Shown here piece by piece: positions 44,997 through 56,745 of a stretch of DNA of 64,000 nt. The position numbers were made by a program, and so were the translations under genes. The notes beneath the pieces were generated by a model. It had not been told where the DNA came from and searched no databases. It saw only the letters and a list, made by a program, of their open reading frames with translations. The stretch is from NCBI GenBank assembly GCA_963820775.1, contig CAWGBF010000012.1:62001-126000 (forward strand), in the 5' to 3' direction. Source of the DNA: Roseiarcus sp963820775 (GTDB lineage: Bacteria > Pseudomonadota > Alphaproteobacteria > Rhizobiales > Beijerinckiaceae). Position 1 is the first letter of the stretch; each line of letters starts with the position of its first letter.

Positions 44997-47680
44997 TGGA
45001 TGCGCTCGACTGCCGCCGCGAGGACAGGCGCAAGAAGCTGTTCAACAACGCGAACTGGAACGGCATCGACTTTCTCGAGGTCGCCGACGATCAGATGTCG
45101 CTGTGCGTGCATTTCTTCGGCCAGGTTCCCGCCAACGTCGCGGCCGCGAATGTGCGGATCACCGGCGGGCGGCGGATCACCGATATCGGCGCGGTCATGG
45201 TCGAGATCGATTCCGCGCATGATCCCGACCTCGACGATTGCCTGCGCATCACCCTCGACAAGTTCGGCGACTTCTCCACTTACCAGCTGTGCCTCGTCGA
45301 TCCCCCCACCGGCAAGGCAATGGCCGGGCTCGATCCGCGCTACGCCTGCCTCGACTTCACCTTCAAGATCGCCTGCCCGAGTGATCTCGACTGCAAGCCC
45401 GATTGCGGCTGCCCGCCCGAGGTGCTGCCCGAGCCGGACATCAACTATCTCGCCAAGGACTATGCCAGCTTCCGCCAGATCATCCTCGACCGGCTCGCGC
45501 TCGTCATGCCCGACTGGCGCGAGCGCCACGTCCCCGACATCGGCATCACGCTCGTCGAGCTCTTCGCCTATGTCGGCGACTATCTGAGCTATTACCAGGA
45601 CGCTGTCTCGACAGAGGCCTATCTCGAAACCGCCCGCGAGCGTATCTCCGTGCGTCGCCATGCGCGCCTTGTCGATTACCGCATGCACGAGGGCTGCAAC
45701 GCCCGCGCCTGGGTGACGGTCGCGACAGGCACCGACATCCCGTCCATCGCGCTGAAGGATTTCTACTTCATAATCGCCTTCTCGGCCGGCGAGGTCGCCG
45801 GCATCATCAGCGAGACCGTTCTCGAAGAGGTACCGGCCGAGGTCTACGAGGTGTTCGAGCCGCAATCCGTCGACGCGCAGACCACCGTCGTCTTACTCCA
45901 GGCTCACAGCACGATCCGGTTCCACTGCTGGGGCGACCTCGAATGCTGCCTCGCGAAGGGCGCCACCTGCGCGACGCTGATCGACATGGCGCCGCCAAGC
46001 ACTGATCCGCCGCCGCCGCTACCTGGCGGAAGTCGGACGACGCCTGCGGGCGCACCCGCCGCGGAGCCGCCGGCTTTGCTGAGCGCGGCACCGGCCTCCG
46101 TATCCGAGCCCGTGCCCGTTACCCCAACGAATGGAATGCCCACGACGGGCACGCCGCCCGCGCGCATCCTCTCGCTCAAGGTCGGCGAGGTCCTGATTTT
46201 CGAAGAGGTGATCGGGCCCGGCACCGGCAATCCGGCCGACGCCGATCCCAGACATCGCCACGCCGTCAGGCTGACCTCGGTGACGCAAGGCATGGACGGG
46301 CTCCTCGGCATCCCGATCGTGGAGATCGCCTGGGGTGCGGAAGACGCATTGCCGTTCTCACTCTGTCAGTCGGTGCGGCTGCCGTCGCCCGATTGCCGCT
46401 GGATCGGCGACGTGAGCGTCGCGCGCGGCAACGTCGTCCTGGTCGATCACGGCCGCACGGTGAGAGAGCCTCTCGGCCCCGTCGGCACCATCGACACGCT
46501 CGGCGCCTGCAGCTGCGAAGGCAGCGTGGTCGAGGAGACGGTCGTGCCCGCGCCGTTCAGGCCCGGGTTGACGAAGGCGCCGCTCGTGTTCGCCGAGCCG
46601 CTTGCGCCCGGTGCCTCGGCCAGCGCGCTCTTCCGCCGCGATCCGCGCAAGGCGCTGCCCTGCCTCGCGCTGGAGGAGCTCGTCGGCGCGAGCGCGAGCG
46701 GACCGTTCTGGACCGTGTGCTACGACCTGCTGGAGAGCGGCCCGGACGACCGCGACTTCGCCGCCGAGATAGACGACGCCGGCAACGCGCAGCGTCGCTT
46801 CGGCGACGGCGCGCTCGGCCGTCAGCCCGAGGCTGGTCTCAGCTTCGATGCGACCTACCGCATCGGGACGGAGACGCAAGGCAATGTCGGCCGCGACACG
46901 ATCACCTATTTGGTGATGCGCAACGGCACGCTGAGCGAGCCCGGCATTGCGCCACGCAATCCGCTGCCGGCCGCGGGCGGCACGGCGCGCGAGCCGGTCG
47001 CCGACGTGAAGTTGCTGGCGCCGTTCGCCTTCCGCGACATCCGCGAGCGCGCCATCACTGCCGACGACTATGCCCAGCTCGCCGAGCGCAGCCCCACGGT
47101 CTCGCCCTTCGCAGCTGAGACCACCGAGACCAATCCTGCGGTCCAGCGGGCCGCCGCCGAGCTCGACTGGATGGGGAGCTGGTACGAGGCTCATGTCGCG
47201 ATCGACCCCGAGCACAGCGAGATCGCCTCGCCGCAATTGCTGAGCGCGGTCGACGCCTATCTCCATGCGTACCGGCGCATCGGCCACGATCTGTGCGTCG
47301 TGCCCGCGCAATACGTCCCGCTCAGCCTCGTGCTCGAAGTCTGCGTGCTGCCTGACTATAGCCGCGGCCAGGTCGAGGCGCAGTTGATCAAGATCTTCGG
47401 CACCGGCCAGCTCGCGAACGGCACGCTTGGCTTCTTCAATCCCGACAATCTGACCTTCGGCGAGGGCATCTATCTCTCGCGCATCGTTGCTGCGGCGCGG
47501 GCTGCGCCTGGCGTCGTCACAGTGAAGATCAAAAGTTTCCACAGGCTCAACTCGCGCAACGAAAGCGCGCTCGATTCCGGCGTCTTGCCGCTCGCGTCCT
47601 TCGAGGTGGCGATGTGCGATAGCGATCCGAACTTCCCCGAAAACGGCGGCGTAGTATTCATCATGGGAGGCGGACGATGA
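44996..47680 (+). CDS. baseplate wedge protein 1 (gp6/J-like, Afp11-type)
   Basis: 894 residues, uninterrupted. N-terminal Ig-like part with a Cys cluster (IACPSDLDCKPDCGCPPEV). Then the wedge signature YLAKDYASFRQIILDRLALV, WRERHVPDIGITLVELFAYV and GDYLSYYQDAVSTEAYLETA. A Pro/Ser linker follows at about 320-400 (46000-46150). The C-terminal J-domain contains RDIRERAITADDYAQLAERS and AYRRIGHDLCVVPAQYVPLS. GTGA/ATGA overlaps connect it to gp25 and the next gene. Confidence 0.92.
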
Positions 47681-50559
47681 AGCGTCCCTGCGATTGCTGC
47701 GGAGGCGCGCGTGTCGCCACGAGCGGCTCGACGCCGAACGCACCGGGCCTGCCCAAGCTCCGCTACCGCATAGGCGCGCATGCGACGTTTTTCGAGACTA
47801 TGCAGGCGCGCCTCTCCTCGACGCGCTATCCGGCGCTGGCCACGCTCAGCACGCGCGACGAAAGCGATCCGGCCATCGCGTTCCTTGACGCCTGGGCGCT
47901 GGTCGGCGACGTGCTGACCTTCTATCAGGAGCGCATCGCTAACGAGGGCTATCTGCGTACGGCCTGCCATCGCCGCTCGATCCTCGAGCTCGGTCGGCTC
48001 GTCGGCTACACGCCGCGGCCAGGCGTCGCCTCGAGCGTCTATCTCGCCTACACGCTCGACAAGGACGCAGCACCCGTCACCATCCCTGCGGGCGCGCTGG
48101 CGAATAGCGTGCCCGGCCCAGGCGAGACCCAGCAGGCGTTCGAGACCTCCGACGCGCTGGAAGTACGGCCGGCCTGGAACGCGATGAAGCCGCGGCCGAC
48201 TAGGTCGCAGCGCGACCAAAAAGATCTCCTGCGCGGACTCTATCTCGACGGCACGGTGACCAAGCTCGCCGTCAACGATCCCTTGCTCGTTGGCGGTCCC
48301 ACCGAAGGGCAGATGCCGACGCTTTACTACGTCCACGCTATCGCGGTGGACAACGACAAGAAGTGGACCGTGGTGACGCTGCGCGATACGGCGGGCGTCG
48401 TCCTGCAGACCGCGGCGGTGGCGGCAGCGCACGCCTCGCAGGCTGGTCACGTCGCGGAGGAATTTACGGGCACGACCGCCGCTGCGGGGGCGGCCGCTGT
48501 CGACGGCAGTCCGCTCGACAACATCGTCTCGGCGCTGACGCTGCCGCCGTCGGTGCAGCCCGTCGATGCGACCAAGCTCACGCGCAGTATCAGGACGATC
48601 TTTAGCGCCGATGCGGACACCGCGCCGCGCCTGCTCGCGAGCTTGAAGCCGGTCCTGTCGACGGCGCTGTACAGCGCCTGGAGTGCTCTTAAGCCCGAGA
48701 CGCCGCCGGTGATAACCGCCTACGCGCTGCGCGTCGAAGCCCAGCCCTTCGGCCACAATGCGGCGTTGCGCCAGACCGGCTTCAATACAGAGACTAAGAG
48801 CGCGATCCTATCCGAATGGGCGATCGACGACCCGTGGAACGGGTCGAGCGCCTCACCGCCGGAACTCGCGGCGATAGCCACTCCTGCGCCCGACCATCAC
48901 GAGCCGACGAAGCTGTTTCTCGACAACGACTACGACATCGCGCCTAAGAGCTACATCGCGATCGTCAAGAACTCTCAGGCTAAGACCATCGTCGCGGTTC
49001 CCGACGACTATATCCACCGATCGTTCATCGGCTACGGCCTGAGCGGGAAGACCGTGCAGGTTAATTTGTCGAAGGACAAGGCATGGCTCGGCGACAATTC
49101 GCCGTTCTCGGTCGTGCGCACGACGCGCGTCTACACGGGCAGCGAGGAGCTCACGCTCGGCCAGATGCCGATCGCCGAGGACGTGACGGGCGCCACGATT
49201 GAACTCGATGCCCTCTACGAGGGGTTGCAGCCGGGCCGCTGGCTCATCGTTGAGGGCACGCGGCGCTACAACGGCAAGAACACCGGCGTGGAGGCGGCAG
49301 AGCTCGTCATGATCGCCGCGGTCGCGCAGAGTGTGCTCGAAAAGGCCGGTGTGCCGCTTCCGGGCGAGAAGGTCTACACCGTCATCACACTTGCCACGCC
49401 GCTGGCCTATAGCTACGTGCGCGACACGGTCGCGATCTACGGCAACGTGGTCAAGGCCACCAACGGCCAGACGCGCCAGGAGACGCTGGGTGCCGGCGAC
49501 GCGCCGCAGAGCTTCCAGACCTTCACCCTGAAGCAATCGCCCCTCACCTACGTCTCGGCAGCGACGACCAGCGGAGCCCAGAGCACGCTCGTCTCCCGCG
49601 TCAATGACATCCAGTGGCACGAGACCGACACGCTCGTCTTGCTCGGGCCGAAGGACCGCAAATTCGTAACCAAGACCGACAACGCGGCGATGACCTCGCT
49701 CGTCTTCGGCGACGGCGTCCATGGCGCACGCCTGCCGACCGGCGTCAATAACGTCACGGCAACCTATCGCAGTGGCATGGGCAAGGGCGGCAACGTCAGG
49801 CCGGGCCAGATCTCGCTGCTATCCACCAAACCCCTAGGCGTGAGGGCGGTAACCAATCCGATACGCGCCTCGGGCGGCGCCGACCGTGAGAGCCGCGACC
49901 AGGCGCGCCAGAACGTCCCGGTGGCGCTGATGGCGCTCGACCGTCTGGTGTCGATCACCGACTACGCCAATTTCAGCTGCGCCTTCGCTGGCGTCGGCAA
50001 AGCGGCTGCGCGCTTCCTGCCCGTCAATGGAAAGCTCCAACCGGGCCAGCTTTTGCCGGCCAAGCAGCGCACCGTGCAGGTGATCATCGCCGGCAATGAC
50101 GATATTCCGATCGACCCTGCCTCGGACCTATACGCCAATCTCTATGCGGCGTTGCGCAAGTTCGGCGACCCCTATCTCCCGATTCAGATCGCAGTGCGCG
50201 ACCGCAGCGCGCTGGTAATCTCCGCCAATGTGAAGATCGATTCAGACTACGACTGGGAGACCCTCGAACCCAAGATCCGCGCTGCCGTGCTCCAGCGCTT
50301 CTCTTTCGCCAGCGTCAATCTGGGCGACACGCTCTACCTTGCCGACGCGGTTGCCACGATCCAGGCGGTGCGCGGCGTCCTCTATGTCGACATCGACGTG
50401 TTCGACACAATCAGCGAAGCCAAGGCCACCACGAGCTTCACCGAACGCCAAGCGACGACGCTCGGGCTGAACGACCGCATCGACGCCGGCGCAACGAGCC
50501 TGATCTATCTCACACCTGACGTCCCCGATACGTTGGTTCTGCAGGAGTTGAAGTTGTGA
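47677..50559 (+). CDS. baseplate wedge protein 2 (gp6/J-like)
   Basis: 960 residues, uninterrupted. It repeats the signature of its neighbour: LKYRIGAHATFFETMQARLS-like start, DESDPAIAFLDAWALVGDVL, TFYQERIANEGYLRTACHRR and the C-terminal VSITDYANFSCAFAGVGKAA with AVRDRSALVISANVKIDSDY. Two J-type wedges in tandem are usual in eCIS (Afp11-like plus a second). Its large central insertion (48400-49400) is the variable part. Confidence 0.9.
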   Translation: MKRPCDCCGGARVATSGSTPNAPGLPKLRYRIGAHATFFETMQARLSSTRYPALATLSTRDESDPAIAFLDAWALVGDVLTFYQERIANEGYLRTACHRRSILELGRLVGYTPRPGVASSVYLAYTLDKDAAPVTIPAGALANSVPGPGETQQAFETSDALEVRPAWNAMKPRPTRSQRDQKDLLRGLYLDGTVTKLAVNDPLLVGGPTEGQMPTLYYVHAIAVDNDKKWTVVTLRDTAGVVLQTAAVAAAHASQAGHVAEEFTGTTAAAGAAAVDGSPLDNIVSALTLPPSVQPVDATKLTRSIRTIFSADADTAPRLLASLKPVLSTALYSAWSALKPETPPVITAYALRVEAQPFGHNAALRQTGFNTETKSAILSEWAIDDPWNGSSASPPELAAIATPAPDHHEPTKLFLDNDYDIAPKSYIAIVKNSQAKTIVAVPDDYIHRSFIGYGLSGKTVQVNLSKDKAWLGDNSPFSVVRTTRVYTGSEELTLGQMPIAEDVTGATIELDALYEGLQPGRWLIVEGTRRYNGKNTGVEAAELVMIAAVAQSVLEKAGVPLPGEKVYTVITLATPLAYSYVRDTVAIYGNVVKATNGQTRQETLGAGDAPQSFQTFTLKQSPLTYVSAATTSGAQSTLVSRVNDIQWHETDTLVLLGPKDRKFVTKTDNAAMTSLVFGDGVHGARLPTGVNNVTATYRSGMGKGGNVRPGQISLLSTKPLGVRAVTNPIRASGGADRESRDQARQNVPVALMALDRLVSITDYANFSCAFAGVGKAAARFLPVNGKLQPGQLLPAKQRTVQVIIAGNDDIPIDPASDLYANLYAALRKFGDPYLPIQIAVRDRSALVISANVKIDSDYDWETLEPKIRAAVLQRFSFASVNLGDTLYLADAVATIQAVRGVLYVDIDVFDTISEAKATTSFTERQATTLGLNDRIDAGATSLIYLTPDVPDTLVLQELKL

Positions 50560-52850
50560 CGCTTTCGCCCGACCGCCTCTATCAGCTTCTTCCCGTCTTC
50601 CACCGCATGCGCGACACCGAGATCGGCGAGCCGTTGCGCCAGCTTCTCGCCGTCGTCAGCGAGCAGGTGAACGCGGTCGAGGAGGACATCGCGCGCCTCT
50701 ACGACAATTGGTTCATCGAGACCTGCGAGGATTGGGTCGTACCCTATATCGGCGACCTCATCGGCTACACGCCGGTGCACGACGCCGGGGCGCCCTCGAG
50801 CGACGTGGCCTCGCGCGAAGGGCAGATGCTGAACGAGGCGCTGGTGCCGCGTCAGGCGGTCGCCAACACGCTGGGCTTCCGCCGGCGCAAGGGCACGCTT
50901 TCGCTTCTCGAGGATCTGGCCCTCGCGGTAACAGGCTGGCCGGCCGACGCGGTCGAGTTTTATAAGCATCTCGGCTGGACACAGCATCTGGACCATCTCA
51001 GGCTCAACCGCGCGCGCAACGCCGACCTGCGTGACGGCGCCGCGCTCGCGCGCGACGGCGGGCCGTTCGACACGCTGGCCCGCTCCGTCGACGTGCGGCG
51101 CCCGGTGTCGCACCGCCAGATCGGCCGCTACAACATCCCAAGCGTCGGCGTGTTCGTGTGGCGCCTCCAATCGTTCCCCATCACGCGCGCGCCGGCCTAT
51201 TGCCAGGAGGCCGACGGACCGCAGTGCTTCAGCTTCAGCGTCATCGGCAACGACGCGCCGCTGTTCAACGATCCGCGTCCGAATCCCGTCCCGCCGCGCG
51301 TCACGGGTGAGACGAACGTGCCTGGACCGATCGGCCGCGGCGCGTTGACCGACATCGTCACGTTCCAGCCGCCGGCAGAACAAGCGTCGGCGACATATTA
51401 CGGCGCGGGCAAGAGCATCGCGGTCTACGCGCCCGACTGGCCGGTCAAGGGCGCGCCGCAGCCCGTGCCGGCAAGCACCGTGATCCCGGCCGATCTCGGC
51501 AACTGGCACTACCGCGCGCAGAAGGGCAAGCTGGGCCTCGATCCGGTGCGCGGACGAATGATGTTCCCGAGCGGGCAACTGCCCAAGAAGGGCGTGTGGG
51601 TCAGTTACCGCTACGGCTTCAGCGCTGCGATGGGCGGCGGGGAATATCCGCGCGCCGTCTCGCAACCGGCGCTGTACACGCTCTACGCGGTGGCGAAGGA
51701 CCCGGCGAAAAAGGCGGCCTTCTCCACGATCAACGCCGCCCTCGACCAGTGGCGCAAGGACCAGCAGGCGCTGGGGCCCGCGCCATCCGATCCCGCCCTC
51801 GTGCCGGCCTGGCAGGAAGCGCAGCAGAAGCTCCGCGCCGCGGTGATTGAGATCTCGGACAGCGCCGCGTACCGCGAGTCGCTGACCATGGCACTGGAAA
51901 CGGGTGAATATCTACAATTGCGCGGTGCGGTCGGCGCGCGGCCGGTGCTGCGCATGCTCGACTACAAGGCCGATCGTCCCGACGCACTCGTGATCAGCGG
52001 CAAGCAGGGCAGCCGCTTCAAACTCGACGGCGTGGTCGTGATGGGCCGAAGCGTCCAGGTGAGCGGCCCCGACCCCACCGATGCGGCGCGCGCGGCGCAA
52101 GGCGATCTCTGCGACGTGACGATCCGCCACTGCACCCTGGTGCCGGGCTGGGGCCTCGATTGCGGCTGCGAGCCCAAGCGGCCCAACGAGCCGAGCCTCG
52201 AGATCATGGGCAGCAGCGCGCAAATCCGCATCGAGAGGAGCATTCTAGGGGCCATCTTCGTCACGGCGAGCGAGGTTACCAGCGATTCCGTCGACATCTC
52301 GCTATGTGACAGCATCCTCGACGCCACAGGGCTCGACGGCACGGCCGTGGGCGCTTTCGACCTGCCGCTCGCGTTTGCGCGGCTCAAGGTCATGCGTACG
52401 ACCGTGATCGGCGAGGTCCACGCCCATGCGATCGAGCTCGCGCAGGATTCGGTCTTCCTGAGCCTGATCCGGGTAGGACGGCGTCAGATCGGTTGCATGC
52501 GCTTCTGCTACGTGACGCCCGGCTCGCGCACGCCCAGGCGCTTTCACTGCCAGCCCGACACGGCGCTCAGCGACAAATGCGGCTGCGCCACGGCCGATGC
52601 AAAGGCGCTCTGCCGGGCGGGCGAAGAGCGGCGCGTCCGGCCGCTGTTCAACAGCCTGCGCTACGGCCATCCCGACTACTGCCAACTGGCGCTCGACTGC
52701 GCGAGCGAGATCACGACCGGGGCCACCGACGAATCGGAAATGGGCGCCTTCCACGACCTGTTCCAGCCGCAACGCGTCGCCAATCTGCGCGCGCGGCTCG
52801 ACGAATACACGCCTGCCGGCAACGAGGCCGGAATCTTCTTCGCAAGCTAA
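50556..52850 (+). CDS. gpI-like tail protein fused to a beta-helix-like domain (Afp12 position)
   Basis: 764 residues from GTG 50556. The gpI/tail-protein-I start is RLYQLLPVFHRMRDTEIGEP, NAVEEDIARLYDNWFIETCE and VPYIGDLIGYTP. The second half is rich in short strands with Cys pairs (CDVTIRHCTLVPGWGLDCGC, RIERSILGAIFVTASEVTSD, ISLCDSILDATGLDG), compatible with a parallel beta-helix as in receptor-binding or fibre-attachment proteins. Candidate for the outer baseplate and fibre base. No separate tail fibre (Afp13) gene follows. Confidence 0.85.
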   Translation: MTLSPDRLYQLLPVFHRMRDTEIGEPLRQLLAVVSEQVNAVEEDIARLYDNWFIETCEDWVVPYIGDLIGYTPVHDAGAPSSDVASREGQMLNEALVPRQAVANTLGFRRRKGTLSLLEDLALAVTGWPADAVEFYKHLGWTQHLDHLRLNRARNADLRDGAALARDGGPFDTLARSVDVRRPVSHRQIGRYNIPSVGVFVWRLQSFPITRAPAYCQEADGPQCFSFSVIGNDAPLFNDPRPNPVPPRVTGETNVPGPIGRGALTDIVTFQPPAEQASATYYGAGKSIAVYAPDWPVKGAPQPVPASTVIPADLGNWHYRAQKGKLGLDPVRGRMMFPSGQLPKKGVWVSYRYGFSAAMGGGEYPRAVSQPALYTLYAVAKDPAKKAAFSTINAALDQWRKDQQALGPAPSDPALVPAWQEAQQKLRAAVIEISDSAAYRESLTMALETGEYLQLRGAVGARPVLRMLDYKADRPDALVISGKQGSRFKLDGVVVMGRSVQVSGPDPTDAARAAQGDLCDVTIRHCTLVPGWGLDCGCEPKRPNEPSLEIMGSSAQIRIERSILGAIFVTASEVTSDSVDISLCDSILDATGLDGTAVGAFDLPLAFARLKVMRTTVIGEVHAHAIELAQDSVFLSLIRVGRRQIGCMRFCYVTPGSRTPRRFHCQPDTALSDKCGCATADAKALCRAGEERRVRPLFNSLRYGHPDYCQLALDCASEITTGATDESEMGAFHDLFQPQRVANLRARLDEYTPAGNEAGIFFAS

Positions 52851-52860
52851 GAGGTGTGAC

Positions 52861-54499
52861 ATGAGAGGCGACTTCACACGGAACACGTTCGACCCCGCGC
52901 GCAATTTCAGCCGCGTGCTGATGCAACAGGGCCGCGTGACGCTGGACGCCGATTGGAACGAGCAGGCCTCCATCCTGCTGCATTTCATGCGGACGTTCGT
53001 GGTGGACCTCATCGGTCCGGCCGCCGGGCCCCTCGGCCGTGCCGGTTTCGAGCTCATCTCGGCGTTCGCCGGCAAGTGGCAGGACAAGGTGGCCGCGCTC
53101 GTCCCGCCCGACCAGGCGACCACAATCGAAGGCAAGATTGAAAAGAGCAGCGACGTCCTGATCGCCCCGGGCCGCTACTATGTTGAGGGCCTGCCGGCTG
53201 TGATCGACAAGCCCCTCCTCTACAGCGCGCAACGCGGCTTTAGCTATTTCGGGTCCCCGACGCTCGAAGTTCTCGCGAACGCGACGACGCCATATCTCTT
53301 CTACCTCGACGTCTGGGAGCAGCACGTCACCGCGCTCGAATGCGACGAGGTCCGTGATGTCGCGCTCGGCGGCCCCGACACCTGCACCCGCGCCAAGGTG
53401 CATTGGCAGGTGCGCGCGGTAGTGCAGCCGCCGAACTTCTCCTCGGCCAACACTGCCGCAACCTCGAAGGCACCGGCGGCTCCCGCACCGGCAGCGGCCG
53501 CGCCTGCGGCTCCGCCTGCCGACGACAAGCCCGTCTTCGCCTGCGACTACGTCCGCTATCTGCCGCAACTCGGCACCGGCGCGTTGCGCGCCGGTGCGCG
53601 CTGCGACAAGCCGCCGACGGAATTGTGCGTCATCCCGCCGGAGTCGCGCTACCGCGGCACGGAGAACCAGCTCTATCGCATCGAGATCCACAGGAGCGGG
53701 GTCGGCGCGCCCTGGCGAGGCAGCACGCCGGGAAAGACGCAGCTCAAGTCGAACCCTCCGACGCCGCAGGACGGCACGTCCACGCCCGATATCGCGAGCT
53801 TCAAATGGTCACGCGAGGACGGCTCGGTCGTGTTCGCGCTGCAGAGCCTGGCCGAGACCACCGCGATCGTGACCTTCCTCGGCCGCGACCGCCGGCTGGG
53901 ACTGGACAATGGCGATCTCGTCGAAGTGATGGACGACGACATGGCCGCCGCCGGGGTGTCCGGGCCGCTGGCGCAGGTTCAAGCGGTGGATCGTGACCAT
54001 ATGACGGTGACGCTGCAATTCGCCAAGACGACTCCGACCCCGCCCGGCTACACGTCGGACGACATGGACAGGCTGCATCCGCGCCTCATCCGCTGGGACA
54101 AGGTGGGCAACATGAGCGGGGACGGCGCGCTGGCGGTTCTGGAGCCCGGGGACAATAGCGATTTCAAATCGGGATGGATCGAACTCGAGGACGGTGTGCA
54201 GATTCGCTTCGATAACAACAGCGGAAAGGACGCGAACGGGAACGACAAGCCGCCGCGGCAGTACCTGGCCGGCGATTACTGGCTTATCCCGGCGCGCACG
54301 ATCACAGGTGAGGTCGACTGGCCGCATGCGTTCAAGGCCGACGGCACGCCTGTCACGGACGGCGACGGCAATCCGGTTGGCGCAGCTCTCCAGGCGCCAC
54401 TACTATGCGCCGCTGCTGCTGGTCACGCCGGGTACGGACGACGCGAAGACGACCGCGCGGGACTGCCGCTGCCAGACCATGCCCCTGACCTGCGTGTAG
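52861..54499 (+). CDS. DUF6519 eCIS protein (one frameshift near the 3' end)
   Basis: Begins MRGDFTRNTFDPARNFSRVL, then QQGRVTLDADWNEQASILLH, the standard start of this family in eCIS and large phage-tail clusters. Further on come RYYVEGLPAVIDKPLLYSAQ, YLFYLDVWEQHVTALECDEV and FKWSREDGSVVFALQS. An Ala/Pro linker sits at 53460-53520. Near 54390 one base must be removed to reach HYYAPLLLVTPGTDDAK and the family-like end DCRCQTMPLTCV, stopping at TAG 54497. Role unknown, probably baseplate periphery. It closes the plus-strand operon. Confidence 0.83.
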
Positions 54500-54637
54500 G
54501 ACGCGTCAAGCAATGACGTGCTGAGGAACAAATTCGTCGACGCCGCGGCGCTCGAGAGGAAGGAGATACTGCGCGCCTAGAAAAGGGGGCAGGATGAGCC
54601 CGTCAGGATAGGCCCGTCCGCTCGGTCCGGGTGTTTC

Positions 54638-56700
54638 TCACGCTTTTTTGAGGATGCCGCGCTTGACCAGGGCATCGAGGATTAGTTTATAGTTGTCCTT
54701 GATCATCTTGACGATCGAGGCGACGAGGGTGGCGCTCGTGGTGTCCGTGCCGGAATCGACCGACGATTTCACGGTGGCGGCGCCCGTCTTGGTCGTATGC
54801 GGCACGTAGTCCCAGACCGCCTTGAAGAATTTGGACAGGGCGGGTTTGTCCTTCGTATTGTATAAACTGATAACGTTGTATTGCGACTGAGCGACGGCCT
54901 TACGGCCGATCTCCAGCGTCTTCGCGTTGAGGGTGCGGTCGCCCGAGAGCTGCCAGGTGTCGCCCTTGTTGTTCTCAACCTCGACGCCGCCGGCCTTGGT
55001 ATTGAGGTCGTCATGCACCGCCTTGGCAACCGAGTGGCGATGAGGTCGGGTTCGGCCGTGTAAACCCCCTGCAGCAGGGCGGAAAAGCGGCTCTCGGAAT
55101 CGATATCCGGGCGGAAAAATCCGCCCTTGTATTCCACTGTCTCGTATTGAGAATACAAAGTCTTCACGTCTCCGACGAAGGCCGTTTTCGCGATCTGGTC
55201 GAAGAACGTCTTGCTGACGTCCGACAGCTCGCTATCCTTGGTCATCGGGCCCTTGCCCTTGATGGTGATCCCGCGCTCGAACTTGTCCATCACGTCGAGC
55301 TTGTTGATCAGATGGCCGGCCGAGAACGCGTCGGTCAGGAAGTGGTCGGCGAAGGCGTTCAACTCGTACGCCTTGTCCCTGTCGCCGCCTTGCGAACTGC
55401 CGATCGCCTGCGTGTGATACTTCTCCCATTCCGTCTTGTTGTTGGTGGAGCCGGAGTGCGTCGCCGGCGCGAAGGCGGGGTTCGACGGCGAAAAATGCGC
55501 CTGGTTGTCCAGCGCCTGCCTGACGAAGCGGCCCCCGGTCGCCTTGTCCCAGTCGGCATTGTCGACGAATTCCTTCGTCGTTTTCTTCGTGCCGACTTCT
55601 TCCTTGTCGATCAGCCCGCCGAGAGTGTCAATATTGGCCTTGCTGTCGTTGTCGATCTGGTCGGGCGCGCCATAGAGATCGCCGCCCATCGCGATGCCCT
55701 GGCGGTTTTTCCCCGTGTCCGCCTTGCCGGCGCTGTAGGTAAGCTAGTTCTGCTTGAGCGCGTCCTTCATCGCGTCGTTGAGCACCGGCGGCATCTCGAT
55801 CTTCTCGCCTTCCTTGAAGCCGGCTGCCAGCTTCTTCGGTTTGCCCTTGACCGGGAACATCTTCACCTTGCTCTTGTTGCGCTCGAGCAGGTCCTCTACA
55901 GAAACGTTGAACGCCTTGGCGATGAACTCCGGCGTTTCGTTCTTGCCGACGGTGTAGATCGCCTGCGGCGCATTGATCAGGCCATTGAGTTCGCTGCCGG
56001 TCTGGCCGAACTGCGTGTGCTCGCCGGCTTCATAGCGCCGCACAACCTGTGCTCCGCCGCCGCTTTGCTGGACGACATGGGCGAGTTCATGCGCCAGCAG
56101 CCTCCGGCCGGCGGGCAAATCCGGGGCGTAGCGGCCCGCCGCGAAAGCGGTATGGGTTCCAGCGGTGTAGGCTTCGGCATTGATGGCGCGCGCGGACGCC
56201 GCGGACCTGTCGTCGTTATGCACGCGGACCTGACGGAAATCGTACCCGAACCTTAACTCCATGAAGGCGCGCGTCGCGCCTTCGAGCGGTTGGCCCGGGG
56301 AGTTGAGCACGTCGTGGACGATGGGCGGCGCGGTGTTTCCTCCGATGCCCCCACGTTGCTTAGACTTGGTTTCAATCTGCCCCAGCGTTGCCGCTGGGCC
56401 GGAGGTGCCGGCCGGTCTAGTGGGTGACCCGTGCGGCTCGGGCATTCGCATAACGCGCTCGGCGACGCGGTCGGCTTCCTGCTCGAGTGCGTCTCCAGTC
56501 TCGCCGACCTTAAGTCTCGGCCGGAGTTTGATCGGCGTGATTCCCGAGCGCATGGGAATGCGGCTGAAATCAAATCCGGCTGGCGCCGAGGTTGGGATTG
56601 CAGGTCGCTGTTGCAACATATTCTGCGGCGCCGTCGGTCTCGCGAGCGGCGCGGCAGTTTGGGGCCGGCTCGGATTGGATTTTTGCGCGTGCGCCCGCAT
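54638..56700 (-). CDS. eCIS cargo 3: DUF4157-LysM protein with phospholipase C/P1-nuclease-like C-terminus; in-frame amber and one frameshift
   Basis: Cargo candidate of about 687 residues on the opposite strand, facing the eCIS operon. ATG 56700 has GGAGGAATCCGCC. Disordered N-terminus, then DUF4157 (LRFGYDFRQVRVHNDDRSAA, LLAHELAHVVQQSGGG), and a LysM-like module (YTVGKNETPEFIAKAFNVSV, DLLERNKSK). TAG at 55746-55744 interrupts ALKQN-LTYSAGKADTGKNRQG in frame. The payload then reads NAFADHFLTDAFSAGHLINK, the H-x(6)-D...GH pattern of zinc phospholipase C/S1-P1 nuclease folds. One extra base near 55035 must be removed to reach the end at TGA 54638. Its opposite strand and own promoter suggest separate control. 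Confidence 0.72.
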
Positions 56701-56745
56701 GGCGGATTCCTCCAAGCGCGCCCGCTGTAGCGCGCCAGTAGAGTA

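Noticed and set aside
54497..54580. A fifth amber read-through at the end of the DUF6519 gene
   Set aside because: The frame stays open for 26 codons after TAG 54497, but the family appears to end near DCRCQTMPLTCV, so the stop is probably genuine.
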